DNA from: Agapanthus africanus
Taxonomy: Eukaryota > Streptophyta > Magnoliopsida > Asparagales > Amaryllidaceae
Direction of reading: 5' to 3'
Length of the DNA stretch: 64,000 nt
NCBI GenBank assembly: GCA_030015575.1
Contig: JASDDO010000019.1
Coordinates: forward strand, 517,796,986-517,860,985
Shown: positions 19,435-31,318 of the stretch, one piece after another
How positions within the stretch are numbered: the stretch's first letter is position 1
How the letters are laid out: every line of letters starts with the position of its first letter
Position numbers and translations under genes: made by a program
The notes under the pieces: generated by a model
What the model was told of the DNA's origin: nothing
The model's database searches: none
What the model saw: only the letters and a program-made list of their open reading frames with translations

Positions 19435-21168
19435 TATTCATACCAGAATATTGCATTTTATACCGCCCATTCTTACGCTCGTTTGTTTATAGGCAGGTGC
19501 TCTTGAGCCGTGTTTGCTACATAATTGCAGAATACAGGGTCTCGGCTCTAAAAGGTGAAATTCATGAAAAAGCACGATAATTCCGGATTACTGCCAACCA
19601 CAGATGAAACACAGGTCTCTGCTCTTTATCCGTATGTTGCCACACACCGGTTTAAGAAGACAAAATGGCAAATCAATGTCGTTTTCATGCACAAGGCTCA
19701 ATGGCAGCACAAGATCCGAGAAATCTACGCGGAGCTCGAGAAAATCATGGCAAAAGATCCACTTTCAATCACCCTTTAGTCAACAGATATTCTGGAAGAA
19801 ATGTGGAAAGATTATCAGAAAAATCATATACCAGAATAAAGGGCACAGGAAACCAGGGAAGCACCAAAAAGCCCACGACCCAACTCATCAATACGGCCGC
19901 GGATCCGCGGCCAATAGGGGGTATTGGCCGCGGATCCGCGGCCATGTGGGCTCCTCACAGTGTCGTCTTTTGGGGGTAGTTTTGGGATTTTATATAGTGG
20001 CAGATTCTTGCCCTAGGTCTTCAACCCTCTGCCTATAAATACTCCAGAATTGAGCTAAGCCAAGGGTCCAATTCTTAGTCCATAAACTTGTATTCTTTTT
20101 GTAAGTTTTAGTTCTTCTTCTTCTTCTTCATTCTTCCTCCATGGAAATGTAGTGAGAGCATTGAGTGGATGTGAATAAAGATGAAGGTTTTTTGTATCAT
20201 TCTTTTTTCTTAGCTTTCCCCTTGAGCTCTCTACCTTAACTTGATCTTGCAACCTCTTAAGTGAGCTTGCAAGTTTAAGCTTTGGTCATTGGTCTCAAGG
20301 GGTTGTATCATTTCGTATTTTTCTTACGGGATTAGTTCTTCACTTCACATGCGTTCTTTACCCTTCTCTTGATCTTGCAACCTCTTGATTGAGCTTGCAA
20401 GATTAAGGGTTGGCTATTGATCACATGCTTGTCTTGAGTTCTAGTTCTTGTTCTTTTTATTGCTTATTTATTACTTGCTTTCTTACATTCATGCTTTACT
20501 TTCTTGCACTTTAAATTCCATGCCCTTACTTACTTGTAATCTTTTCTTTTCTTTGTTCTTTTTGTTCTCTCTTTGTTGTTCATTTTGTGAATGTTGTAAT
20601 TATTGTTGTTAAGAAGAAATACGATATTATAAGTTAAAGATTTTATTTTCTCATTTCCTTTTCCCGTTATTTTCCATTGAACTCCGCCCAAACCATACGC
20701 AAGCGCTCCGTTAGGCACCCTACCCTAACAAGGTAACGGTGATTCCTAACCGCGACCGGTTGCGTTCGGTTTGGCCGGAGGCGAAAGTAAGAGACAAGAA
20801 CGGAAGGACAAGGGTAAATAAGCCGGATTCCACGAATACCGCGCTTAAATCCCCTAATCCACGTTGTTGCCGATTGCTCTAGCTTCAATTGGTCAAGACT
20901 CGGCTCAAAGGTTTTGAGTACGGAATTACTTAGCTTACAATCTCGTATCTTTTCTTAACAACTTTATACTTGCAAATAATACACATAGGTTAGTCTTGGA
21001 CAAACACATACAAATTCTTTATTGACTCGTCTAAAACAAGAAGGTAAAATACCACCATCTCCCTGTGGACCGACCCGTGCTCAACCGGCTAGCTGCATAG
21101 CGACACCGTCTTGATCGCGGTTATACTTTAGAACTTTGAACATCCGACACGCCAAAAGCGTGCGATCA
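19435..21168 (+). repeat. Element T: 3' LTR
   Basis: Near-identical partner of 2962-4696, starting TATTCATACC after the polypurine tract and ending GCGATCA. It is followed by CCTCT and then the resumed LTR of element I. It repeats the GC-rich inverted repeat (19895-19943) and the TATA box (20034-20041). Confidence 0.9.
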
Positions 21169-21173
21169 CCTCT

Positions 21174-22244
21174 TTTTTGGTCAATACCTGGTAGCTCGTT
21201 ACGTACGGCTAGTACCTCTGACGTGCTAGTGGTTAAATCCACAGCCAAAGTATTGACGAGTCTTTAGAGTCCCCCACAGACAGTTTCTCAAGTTTCGGGC
21301 GAAACGTTGTAGAGGCCGTATGATATATGGCAGGGTCCGATCATATACGTGCAGTAGTGCACAGATCATGATCGGACGGATCATACTAGTGGGCTTTGGT
21401 TTAAGCCGGATCCTAATATTAGATTTGTTGGATTACTTTAGTCTCATCGCATTCGTATTCAGTCGGAATGCGGATGCAGGTATGTATATACAGGTGAGGG
21501 GTATCCTTGTGATCCGTCACGAGTTTACTTTAGATGTTGCCGTATCTTTTTATTGTTGTAAACATTTGGATTAATGTTTACAGATGGAAATTGTGAGCTA
21601 GAATTCATCATGAGGTGCATTTATTGTGACACATGCAACCTAGTGACTCATGGTCTCTTTTATTGTGCATATGTCACATTTTGTGATGGATTTGAGTGAT
21701 GAAATAAGAGGAAGAGAGAGAAGGGGAGCCATATCCTTTTGGGTTTGCTCTTGTATTTCTTATTCTTGCTTTCATTTTTATCATACAACTCAAGAAAGAA
21801 AAGGCTTCTTCTTCTTCCTCTTGCTCTAGCTCACAATCTCCATTAATGGCATCATCTCTATCCTCCATCCATACAATGGATGCAAGAGACAAAGTTATCA
21901 CACACATTATCTACATCGCCTTGGACACGTCGGCTAGCGAACTTCGTGCCCGAGTTGTTTCGGACGAAGCGGGAGCCCGTAAAAAGACTCGAAGATGTGG
22001 TGCCCTTTCCGACGAGGACATCGAGACCGGAGATGCCGCGAGGAGCTTGGGATGGTGGCCAAAGACCGAAGGACACGGATCGATCGGTATAGCTTTCCAA
22101 CCTTTTCTCTTGTTTGCTAGTTATAGATTAATGGTTCGATCCGGATTTAAAGTATATGATAGCGCCGGTTTCTAGTTTGAAAAAAGTTTTCGTTTCCGCA
22201 TTTTGGTCTCGTACAGACGGCCAGGGCGCTACCATAGCCTTACA
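21174..22244 (+). repeat. Element I: 5' LTR, right part
   Basis: Continuation of the LTR begun at 2020, ending CCTTACA. It includes a conserved palindromic U3 block (21384-21420, around GGGCTTTGGTTTAAGCC), a TATA-like GTATGTATATACA near 21481, and an open frame toward the 3' end. That frame reads on to a possible splice donor GATCG/GTATAG at 22086/22087. Peptides from it match those of the inverted LTR at 35489-37502 almost residue for residue, which identifies the pair. Confidence 0.9.
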
Positions 22245-22257
22245 TGGTATCATAGCC
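22245..22257 (+). other. Element I: primer binding site
   Basis: TGGTATCATAGCC, one mismatch from the initiator tRNA-Met site, directly after the LTR end CTTACA. It shows that this LTR is the 5' LTR of a plus-strand element. Confidence 0.85.
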
Positions 22258-23714
22258 ACGCCATTAACCTTTACTAGTTTGCTCTAGCGTGTTTAGAACT
22301 TCGATCGGACGAAATTTCCAAAAACTGCATTTCCAATTCTGAGTTTCTGTCGAATTTTTTTTGTCGTCGAAAAATTATTTTGAGTATTGTAGAAAATCAG
22401 GCAGACTTTTTTAAGAAATCTGAGAAAAATTGGTTCACTGATTCCACTGTAGCAGCGCGGAACCGCGGCCGTACCCACGTTTTGGCCGCAGTTCCGCCGC
22501 CGTACTGTAGTATCAGTCCACCAATTTTCCTATAGTAGTTTCTGACATGGAAATAGGGTTTCTGGTATGTTTATTTTTGGCCCAGATTATTTTGAGTACT
22601 GGGAATTGTACTTGGGGCCCACTTCGGGAAATTTTGTCGATCGAAAATTTTAAACATGTTAGTTCACAGTATTTACATTATATCTGCGACCGTGAATGCC
22701 ATTTGAGCGGTAAATCTTGTCTAATTGCTATAGTTATTTTAGACGGATTTGCGAACGTGACATTCACGTTGATGTTCTGTGTTGTGCTGTGATGTTGCGG
22801 ATTTGTCGTGGTGGATAGCCTGGATGCAATGGTAGTACAGTTTGGTTGTATTTGTACATTTGTTATTGCGGGGCGAGCGTCCGACATGTGGACTGCCGTC
22901 ACTGCCTGTTTGTATATTATTCTTTTGGGGCACGGCCGGGCTGAGGTCGATGTACCCGTTGTATATATTTTACTTTTTATATTACAATTACCCCGCGGTG
23001 GGGTGCACGGGTAGCCGGGCTCTAGAGGGCAACTGGCCCGCATCTCATGGCTTTGAGACGGAGGGGGCTTCACTCTAGAATTGGCGGGCTATTCGCCGCA
23101 CTCGTAGTGGGTACAGGTTGACCCAAGGAGGGGTGCTCAAGTTACCGGATTCCGTGAAGTGCTGGGTGGTCCATTCACTTTGTTGAAAGGGGCTGCCTCG
23201 CTTCAGGTTTTGGCAGGTAACTTGCCGCGCCCGTAGGGGTCTAGGATTTCATTGCACAGGCTATCCACACGACCAGGGGAACGTCGGATTTCAGTAGCGG
23301 CTCTATGAAACCCGAGGATCCCAGATTATCTGTATTGTTCTGTGAAGCTTATTACTCTCTGTGATGTTGTATTTTATCACGCCATGAGCAATTATTATAT
23401 ATTGATATATATATATACACTAGTAGATGTTGTATATGTTTTACACCCGCACTAGTCCAGTCCCCGCTCTGTCATTAGTTAAGTATCCTAACGGGTGATG
23501 ACGGGACCCAGTGGCGAATGTGGATGGCATATACGTACATCATATTTTCGTTCTTTATGGTGTGATTAATTGATGGGACTGCATTGATTCGGATCAATGC
23601 AAGCTAAACAAACATGTTTGATATTGTTGGAACATTTTTCAAAAAGCTGTTATTGCAAGGACGTTCTCTTTTGCTTTGCACAGTGGTATTCGGTTATGAA
23701 TATCCAGCACTCAC
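22258..23714 (+). other. Element I: leader, promoter-proximal part
   Basis: A copia leader in plus orientation with the GC-rich palindrome (about 22455-22500). It resembles the first part of the A leader (31319 onward): the run CTTTTGGGGCACGG, the CCCCGCTCTGTC block near 23460, and GTTATGAATATCCAGCAC near 23695. It ends abruptly at 23714 in CAGCACTCAC. The continuation of this leader is found inverted, ending at 53022. Confidence 0.8.
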
Positions 23715-23721
23715 AAAAAGG

Positions 23722-25134
23722 TCGAGTGTGTTTCAAATCCGATTCTACAACATCTTTAGGTTTCTTTTTCTTTACATTAATCTTATTAATGTTGTCCCAT
23801 CATTTAATTTCCTAAGCCATCGCAGAAAAGAAACGAAAATAGAACGTATACTTATACCATCCGCATTCGCCACAGTGTCCCGTTATGCACCGTTAGGTTA
23901 CTTAACTAACAGCATAGCGGGGCGGGACTAGCGCGGGTGTAAAATATAAGGAATGTTTATTATATATTATATATATAATAATAATCCATTCGTCTCAGAT
24001 ACTAAGTAATCACATTACAGAATATCAACAGCAGAAGCATATATGAAAATAAAAGGATATCTAGGAGGTCCGTATTTTGTATTCAGCCAACAATAGAAAA
24101 TACGGATTCCACGGTCGCGATGAATAGCCAAGCCTACACCCCTAGACCCCTACGAGAGCGGCAAGTGACCCTGTCTCGACTCCTCGAGATGGCCTCCTAC
24201 TGAACCCCAGAACCCGGTCACTTGTGCTCCCCTCCTTGGGTCTATCCTAATGCGGAAATATAAATAATATATAATAATGGTGACATCATCCTCAACCCGG
24301 AAGTGCCCCAAATAAAAGAATATTATATACAATTGATATTTACATGAATGAAAATAAAGACTCTCATCTCAAATAAAACCCCCGGCTATTCGATCGCGAC
24401 AATCCTGCACACCATATCTCAGCAACACATAATATCTCATATCATCAACGTAAGCAAGTATGCATATCCCGATTGTCGTTGATGTATAGCAACGAAACTG
24501 GCGATACACCACATACTACACTTACGGTCGCAGAAAAGAAAGTGAAAAACAACAATTGTAATTATCACAATCACATATATCAAGACGATGTTTAACATTT
24601 TGATCGAATCATCATACACCCACAAATTACCCCGAGAGCTCAACACTTGAGCAAAGTTACAAATACTCAAAAACGTGCCACAATGTCTTTGGACCAGCCG
24701 TAGAAGGGGTTAACCAACGCCTCACCTATGACACCACGAAACTACGGCAAATCCTAAGGTTCGATCGTGGTTCCGTAGGCATAGAATCGAGTTAAGGCTA
24801 TTATGTTCTTCTAGAAAGTCCATAGGATACTTGCGCAACTATTGAATATGAAAGTAACTTAGGAAAATTACAACACTTGGAAATTTCAGCAGGGTCAAGA
24901 TGTGGAGTTTTGAAGTTCGTTCGAAATGCTAGACATTGTCAAGGTTACCAATATAGTGTTAGATTATACGACTACGAAACACTACGAATTAGCCCCTAAT
25001 CAAAATAATCATCACATGAAAATTTAGGCTACGCAAACAATACATGAAACCCCAAATACAGAAGAACATAGCACTGGAGAAATACGGGGTGCAAAGGGGG
25101 CAGAGGGCCGGCCAGGCCGGATCTGGTAGCTTGG
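23722..25134 (-). other. Element W: leader, proximal part (inverted)
   Basis: A copia leader read on the minus strand, parallel to 12870-14100 of C2: the CATCCGCATTCGCC and GCACCGTTAGGTTA blocks near 23860-23900, the CCCCTAGACCCCTACGAGAG block, and GGAAGTGCCCCAAATAAAAG near 24300. It ends at 25134 at the G2 LTR next to a GC-rich stretch (25105-25122). The W primer site and LTR are not in the window. The short frames here are not credible genes. Confidence 0.7.
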
Positions 25135-25960
25135 TGTCACGACCAGAAATATTAGCTCGTGATCAGTACTTAAATCACGCAATGTCTAAAGGCGTAACGC
25201 AATTCAAGTAAGCTGAAACCCAGAAATCTAAACCTTTTAAAGAAAATAAAAGAGGTGATGTTTTGAAATAAAGGTATGGTGAAAATCATAATTTTTCTTA
25301 AATACCAAAAAAAGGAACATGAATAATGCAAGTGGAATTTATTAGTTGAAAACATGTTTCGTCTTTTAAAAAAAATTTGGGCAGCACCTCCTTTGTATTT
25401 TTTGATCCAAAGCCACAAATAGATAATGATAATAAAGGCATCCCCAAGCAGGAGCTAGCTCTTTGCCAAACGGCGGATCACAACCATGCAAGACAGTATA
25501 TATATAAGTATACGATGCCCAACAGCGAAGTTCACCATGAAAGATAAAGAAATAAGAAAGACATCAAAACCACAAGTAGCGGAAATACCCTCGCTCTAAG
25601 TCTCGCAACCACAAATCTCACGAAGTCTCATTACTTATACAAATACTAATTTGATTGATGGAGTTGACTAGATACAATATAAATAGTAAATACAGGAGTG
25701 GGCATGATACAAATGTCCCACCTACCAATGCAAAACACCCGAATGCAACTGTGTGCCAGCGATGCCGCTACTGATCCATGCGGTCAACCTGCAAGAACTG
25801 TGGCACAATGGGGGTGAGTTACCAACTCGTGAGTAGAAAAACATCTACAGATAGAAATCGAATAAACAACAACTCCTAGGTCTATATCATAAAGGTAATA
25901 CTATGATATCTAGGGTGACCGGGTCTGTATATGTGCCAACACTATAAATAAATGCCTATC

Positions 25961-26099
25961 AGCATGCGGATATCATCCAACAATATAATCAATGTATGTA
26001 TGCATGTGGATCTCGTCCAACCATATAATCAATGCCTGTATGCCTGTGGATCTCGTCCAACCATATTATCAATGTCTGTATGCATGTGAATCCCGTCCA
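25961..26099. repeat. 40-bp minisatellite in G2 LTR
   Basis: About 3.5 copies of a 40-bp unit (each with a GGATCTCGTCCAACCATAT-like core) at 25961, 26001, 26041 and 26081. Not seen in the G1 LTRs. Confidence 0.85.
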
Positions 26100-26947
26100 T
26101 GTGTCAACCAATAACACAACAATATCATGCACGTAAATATCATAAAAGCATATGCATGAAAGTATGAGAATATAAATCAACGTGTGCCCCTCGTGACACA
26201 TTAAAATCATGGAACCTGAGTGCCCAGCATCAACACTCTAAACATCATGAAACCCGTGTCCAGTATCGACACGTAAATCCTCATATCTCGGGCTCCGTCA
26301 GTCTGGATCAGCCCTCGGGCTCCGTCAGTCCGGATCGGCCCATATCATCTCTCGACTCCGGTCGGTATCCTCCAGATATCCGCCAAGCCTAAATACTATC
26401 ACCAGTAGGTAGTACTCCCCTATCAGGCTCATCGTCTACTGCGCGACATCCCTTTTTTGCCCCAGGGTACCATACCGGGTCCACCATGTACCCGCAATCG
26501 GCCTCATCCAGCTCCTCGAATCGGGTATCACTGTCACATGTCTCAGAACCGAGAAAACGCATGGTGGACGCACTGAATTATCATATCAAGAGAAACCGGG
26601 TTTTTTAAACAGTACATACATTCTTTTGAAATAACAACGGTTCTTAAATCCAGAAATCTCATGAAAACAGCATATCTCAATGCGTATAATCGTAAAGCAT
26701 GATGTATGCGACATATAACAGAAATGTAAGCATATCCGTATATCATGCAATATGGAACAGTACTATGCACATATCGAAGGAAAACCGTTCCTTTAAATGA
26801 ATCCAATTTTAAAATATATCCTGCAGTTCCCAGATTCTCCAAAGTCCAATGCAACATCGTATAAAGGTGCATATGCAACTATAGTAAGTAAATTATGCAA
26901 AGAGTCATATCATGATGCAGCAATCCTACTGTGTAGTAGTATGGCAA

Positions 26948-27010
26948 TTATCAATGATGAAGTGTGTGAGCCTACAATCTGTGTACATGTAACATATGCA
27001 TCATCGATAA
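26948..27010. other. Stem-loop in G2 LTR, conserved with G1
   Basis: Arms 26948-26958 and 27000-27010 pair at 10 of 11 positions around a 41-nt loop. The equivalent stems in G1 (40214-40272, 47746-47804) pair at all 11 with different bases at several positions. Confidence 0.65.
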
Positions 27011-28465
27011 TGGTGTAAGTGTACTAGCACAGGTATCTGCAATGAAATGAGAATAACATGAATGCAGTATAAGGTAAATCATCAGCTAAAAGCTATAAGG
27101 TATACAAAGCTAACATGATCGAATCAGTGAATCTATCAATCGGCATCCAGCCTCAAAACATCACATACGGTATAATCCATCGTACGGCATCCTCTAGTCA
27201 AGGGTATGGATCAATCATCAAGTCAAACTCATCGCGTACGGAAAATCATCGTACGGCGGCATTAAACCATTAGGGATCCTATCAACCTTTACGACAATGA
27301 AGGTACGGACCTAACGTCACATACGGCCTATCATTCATGATTCACCACATTATATATATCTATATACCTATATCCCAGGTCACATCTATAACAATCTCAT
27401 ATCAGCGGACCGGCAAAAGTATCAATCCTCTCAATCAACTCGCATCCGTATACCAACATATCATCAAGTCATCATCTCACATCGTATTTTCTTTTCATCA
27501 CATTAAGTCAATTTTATATATATACATTCTACCTTATTAATTTAGTTTCATGTTACTCTAAAACTAGTACTTGTTCTAGTGTAACTACACATCTATACAT
27601 CGTGATTCACATTCACCTTTCATATCCCTAAGTTTTCATTTTATATCTCAATATACATATTCAATCACTCATAACATCTCTAACTATCCTTTTTAACTAT
27701 AACCCTAGTTCCTAAATCTAGGTTTTCTTAACCATATTCTATGAATCGGTTTCCATCAAAAAAACTTGCGGGGGTGCTATACGCCATCCACCCGACTTCC
27801 CCCGTAGATATAGATCTACTCACCTTGCTTGCCGAAGTCGATGACGCTATGCTCCGTCGCCTCGGAATCCACGCGAAGGTACCTATAATAACACACAATC
27901 GCAATCGCTATTAAAATCGAATTCGGAAAACCAAAACGGCACACGGATCGCCTATAGGTTAGAACCTATAGCCCACGCATGCAAAACCAACCAATCATCC
28001 CTCGTTGTTGATGTACAAACATCCAACAACCAAATGCAAATCCAAACATCAAAACCAAGCACTAAAAATACGGAAAACATAACAAAAACCCACACCAAAG
28101 TGCTCCCAGATTTTGACTCAGGTGAAATTGGGATGAACAAACAATACTGGGGTAATGTGTATAGAGTATTTGACCTATAGAAGCAACCTGGACCCAATAT
28201 TCCCCCATGTGGTCGGCCACAAGGCCCTAAAATCCGGCCTCCTCGGCCCCCAATGCTCAGATGGGGTTCGCAAGGTCAGGGTGGTCTCCTAGTACCCTAA
28301 TTTGGTCTCTGGTATTGTTTGGTAAGCTCAGAAATTCCCCGGGTTTCTCCAGATTCACTGTAGGCACACCAAATGCAACAAAACCGACATGGAAAAAATT
28401 CTAAGTTTGTATTCTCTATTCTAGGTCCACAAATTGATCTCTAGGGTCTTGTACACCCTCACTAC

Positions 28466-29054
28466 TGTTGGATATAGTGCCCTCAAGTCAATTATTGGAT
28501 CGCAGGCACGTGATTTCAATGATTGAAGGAGGACCTATACCGGTAGGACAGTCTTACTCAAGATGATAGTATACTATCTGATTTATCTTTGTCATCGTGT
28601 ACATGCTTTAGGTGATATTACAGATCACTATTACACGTTGATAGAGCCCTTAAGATTCTTGCTTGACTACCATCAGTATGATGGCGATCATATACGTGAG
28701 AGTTGGGTAGTTTATAACCACATCCTTAAAAATGGTCCCTAGTCGTGAGAGTTTTCGAGACAGGGCATCGATACTCTGGAGTAGACTAGTGTATACAGTC
28801 GAGACCCCGACGAGGGGCGGTGGCCGGTCTCACAAGCCATTGGTGTCAGTTGGTTCACCTAAGATGTATACAGGTGCTCATTGGGTTATGAGTACACCGG
28901 ACAGGACTCGCCGGGAACATACTAGTTGGTATTATACCTAGCGTCAGATAGCAGTTCCCTGGTGACATGTGTACAGGTTAGTTCATCGACCTGAGATCGT
29001 CATTTGTCTCGTGTGAGTTCCCACTGTGCTTTGATTACTACCCTACCACGGCTC
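28466..29054 (+). repeat. Element Y2: copia LTR fragment
   Basis: The first 589 bp of an LTR of the same family as A and I, starting TGTTGGATATAGTGCCC after ACTAC (28461-28465) at the G2 junction. It stops after CACGGCTC, where intact copies continue AAAG. A complete LTR (element A) begins at the next base. I read this as A inserted in the Y2 LTR, with the rest of Y2 left of the window once the inversion is undone. Before inversion it was on the minus strand. Confidence 0.75.
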
Positions 29055-31305
29055 CGTTGGATATTGTGCCCTCAAAGTCAATTATTGGATCGCAGGCACG
29101 TGATTGCAATGATTGAAGGAGGACCTATACCGGTAGGACAGTCTTACTCGAGATGATAGTATGCTATCTGGTTTATCTTTATCATTGTGTACATGCTTTA
29201 GATGATATTACAGATCACTATTACACGTTGATAGAGCCCTTAGGATTCTTGCTTGACTACCAGCAGTATGATGGCGATCATATACGTGAGAGTTGGGTAG
29301 TCTATAAGTACATCCTTAGAGTGTCCCTAGTCGTGGGAGTTTCGAGACTGGGCATCGATACTCCATTAGTAGATTAGTGTATACAGTCGAGATCCCGACG
29401 AGGGGCGGTGGCCGGTCACACAAGCCGTTGGTGCCAGTTGGTTCACCTAAGATGTATACAGGTGCTCATTTGGTTATGAGTACACAGGACAGACTCGCCG
29501 GGAACATGCTAGTTGGAAATTATACATGTCGTCAGATAGCAGTTCCCTGGTGACATGTTTACAGGTTAGTCCATCGACCTGAGATCGTTATTTGTCTCGT
29601 GTGAGTTCCCACTGTGCTTTGATTACTACCCTACCACGGCTCAAAGGGGTCGTACAAAAAGGTTTTAGTTGGATACAGTCCCGAGCCATATGGAGGCAGT
29701 GAGCGGATCGGCCGGGAATTTGTCGCTCCCGGTATTGAGGGGGTGAGATAGCGCTGTGTTTAGGAGAGCCATTACACGAAAACCCTGGCCAGGATAAATG
29801 AGATTTACTGGTAGGTATTCCAGTAGTTTCTCAGGGTGTTCTGGGCTACATTCCGACACGACTTATACCTCTATTGGGGGTCTGACGTTTACCAGCCCCC
29901 TAGGCCTGATATGCGATACTCATAGACGAATGGACCGGACTGTATGGATATTGTCACTGACAGGCTCAGTAGGGTTTCAGGATGAGTTCGCTCATCGGCC
30001 TCCCTTTTGTTCAATACCTAGGCAGCCGTTAAGTACTGCTAGTACCACTGACGTGCTTGTGGTTAAACCCACTGCCAGCGTATTGACGAGTTTTTAGAGT
30101 CCCTCACAGAAAGTTTTCCTAAGTTTGGGTGAAACGTTGTAGAGGCCGTATGGGTTTATGGCAGGGTTCGATCATATTCGTGCATTTGTGCACGCATTAT
30201 GATCGGACGGATCTTAATAGTGATCGGACGGATTATGATCGGACGGATCTTGGTTTAAACCGGATCCTGGTATTAGATTGTTAGAATATTTTCGTCTCGT
30301 TGTATCCGTATTCAGTCGAATACGGATGTAGGTATGTATATATGGATGGGGGGTTTTTTTCTGATCCGTTACAATATTACTTTTTGAAGTTGTCATTTTC
30401 TTATCTTCCGATTTAAATATTTAGTTTAATATTTTAATGTGAACTGTGAGTTTTGTTTTTTTTTTTTTGGAAATTTTAGTTTGCATGCAAATTTGTGTGT
30501 GCTTTTAATTATTGGTGCATGCATTGTTTAGTTTGCATGAGATTTTTGTGAGGCCAGAAAGCAATTCGTGGGCTTTGGTGGGCTGAGGAATTTTTAGCGA
30601 GCATGGAAATTTTGTGGGAAATTTCGTGGCTGCCTCTTTCAAAACTCATGGAGTGGGTGATGACACATACTTTGGCATTGATTGCTTTTGCATAGTTAAA
30701 GGTATTTTCATGAGATATTTTTTCAGAGGGGGCTGTTGATTTTAGTGTGCAAGAGTGAGGGATTTATTTTCTTTGGGGATTAATTTATACACAACATTCT
30801 CCCTCACCACCCAAATAGGATCCCCAGAGAACCATTCTGTAGAGTCGCCGACCCCCATTTTTTCTCCAAGAACAAAATTTCCGTTGCTCACAATTTCCTT
30901 TTGGCAATCTCATTTACCTCCAACCAATTCCTTGGGTCCCTTAAGACAAAATATTCACACACCATCTCTACTTCATCTTGGATATGTCGGCTAGCAAACT
31001 TCATGTCCGAGTTGTTTCGGTTTAAAGCGGGAGCCCGTATAAAGAATTCTCGACATGGAACCATTTCGACGAGCGAGATCAGAGAGCGTACTTCGTTGGC
31101 GCAGCAGCGAGGAGCTTGGCACAGAGATTGAAGACCGAAAGACACGGATCGATCGGTATAATCTCTCCAAACTCTTTTACAGTTTACTTGTTTACGGTTA
31201 ATGAAAAGATCCGGATTTTAGGGTTACGATAGCGCCGGTTTGAAAAAAGTTTTTGTTCCGTATTTGGCCTCGGAAAGACGGCCGAAACGCCGCCGTAGCC
31301 TTACA
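29055..31305 (+). repeat. Element A: 5' LTR (inverted)
   Basis: A complete copia LTR of 2251 bp (first base changed, CGTTGG) ending CCTTACA before a perfect primer site. It has three copies of TGATCGGACGGAT (30200, 30221, 30236) where element I has one. It also has a U3 palindromic block, and a donor-like GATCG/GTATAA at 31155/31156, 150 nt before its end. The frame before the donor has stops here, unlike in I. It pairs with the LTR at 1-785. Confidence 0.82.
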
Positions 31306-31318
31306 TGGTATCAGAGCC
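31306..31318 (+). other. Element A: primer binding site
   Basis: TGGTATCAGAGCC immediately after the LTR end CTTACA; an exact initiator tRNA-Met site. Confidence 0.92.

Larger units (their letters stand above)
2962..21168 (+). mobile_element. Element T: non-autonomous Tat/Athila-like Ty3/gypsy element
   Basis: A complete LTR element inserted in the 5' LTR of element I. Two LTRs of about 1735 bp (2962-4696 and 19435-21168) differ at only a few positions. They flank a primer site TGGCGCCGTTGCCGGGGA (tRNA-Asp type), a leader, one long ORF and a 3' region ending in the tract AAGTTTGGGGG. Those primer and tract sequences are typical of the Tat/Athila branch of plant Ty3/gypsy. After removing the nested copia element C2, the internal region is only about 4.1 kb and holds no protease, reverse transcriptase or integrase motif, so it must be mobilised in trans. 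The duplication is CCTCT (2957-2961 and 21169-21173). Because the LTR lacks clean TG..CA ends, ACCTC with edges shifted by one base is equally possible. Confidence 0.88.
25135..28465 (-). repeat. Element G2: gypsy LTR, truncated
   Basis: About 3.3 kb beginning TGTCACGACC, related to the LTR of G1 (same edge, CCCAGAAATCTAAACC, duplicated GGGCTCCGTCAGTCCGGATC blocks, and a conserved stem-loop). In G1 this sequence is the 3' end of the LTR on the minus strand. The expected other LTR edge (GGTGTTACA on the plus strand) is missing because copia LTR Y2 starts at 28466. No internal coding region of G2 is in the window, so whether it was a solo LTR or part of a whole element is unknown. Confidence 0.75.
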
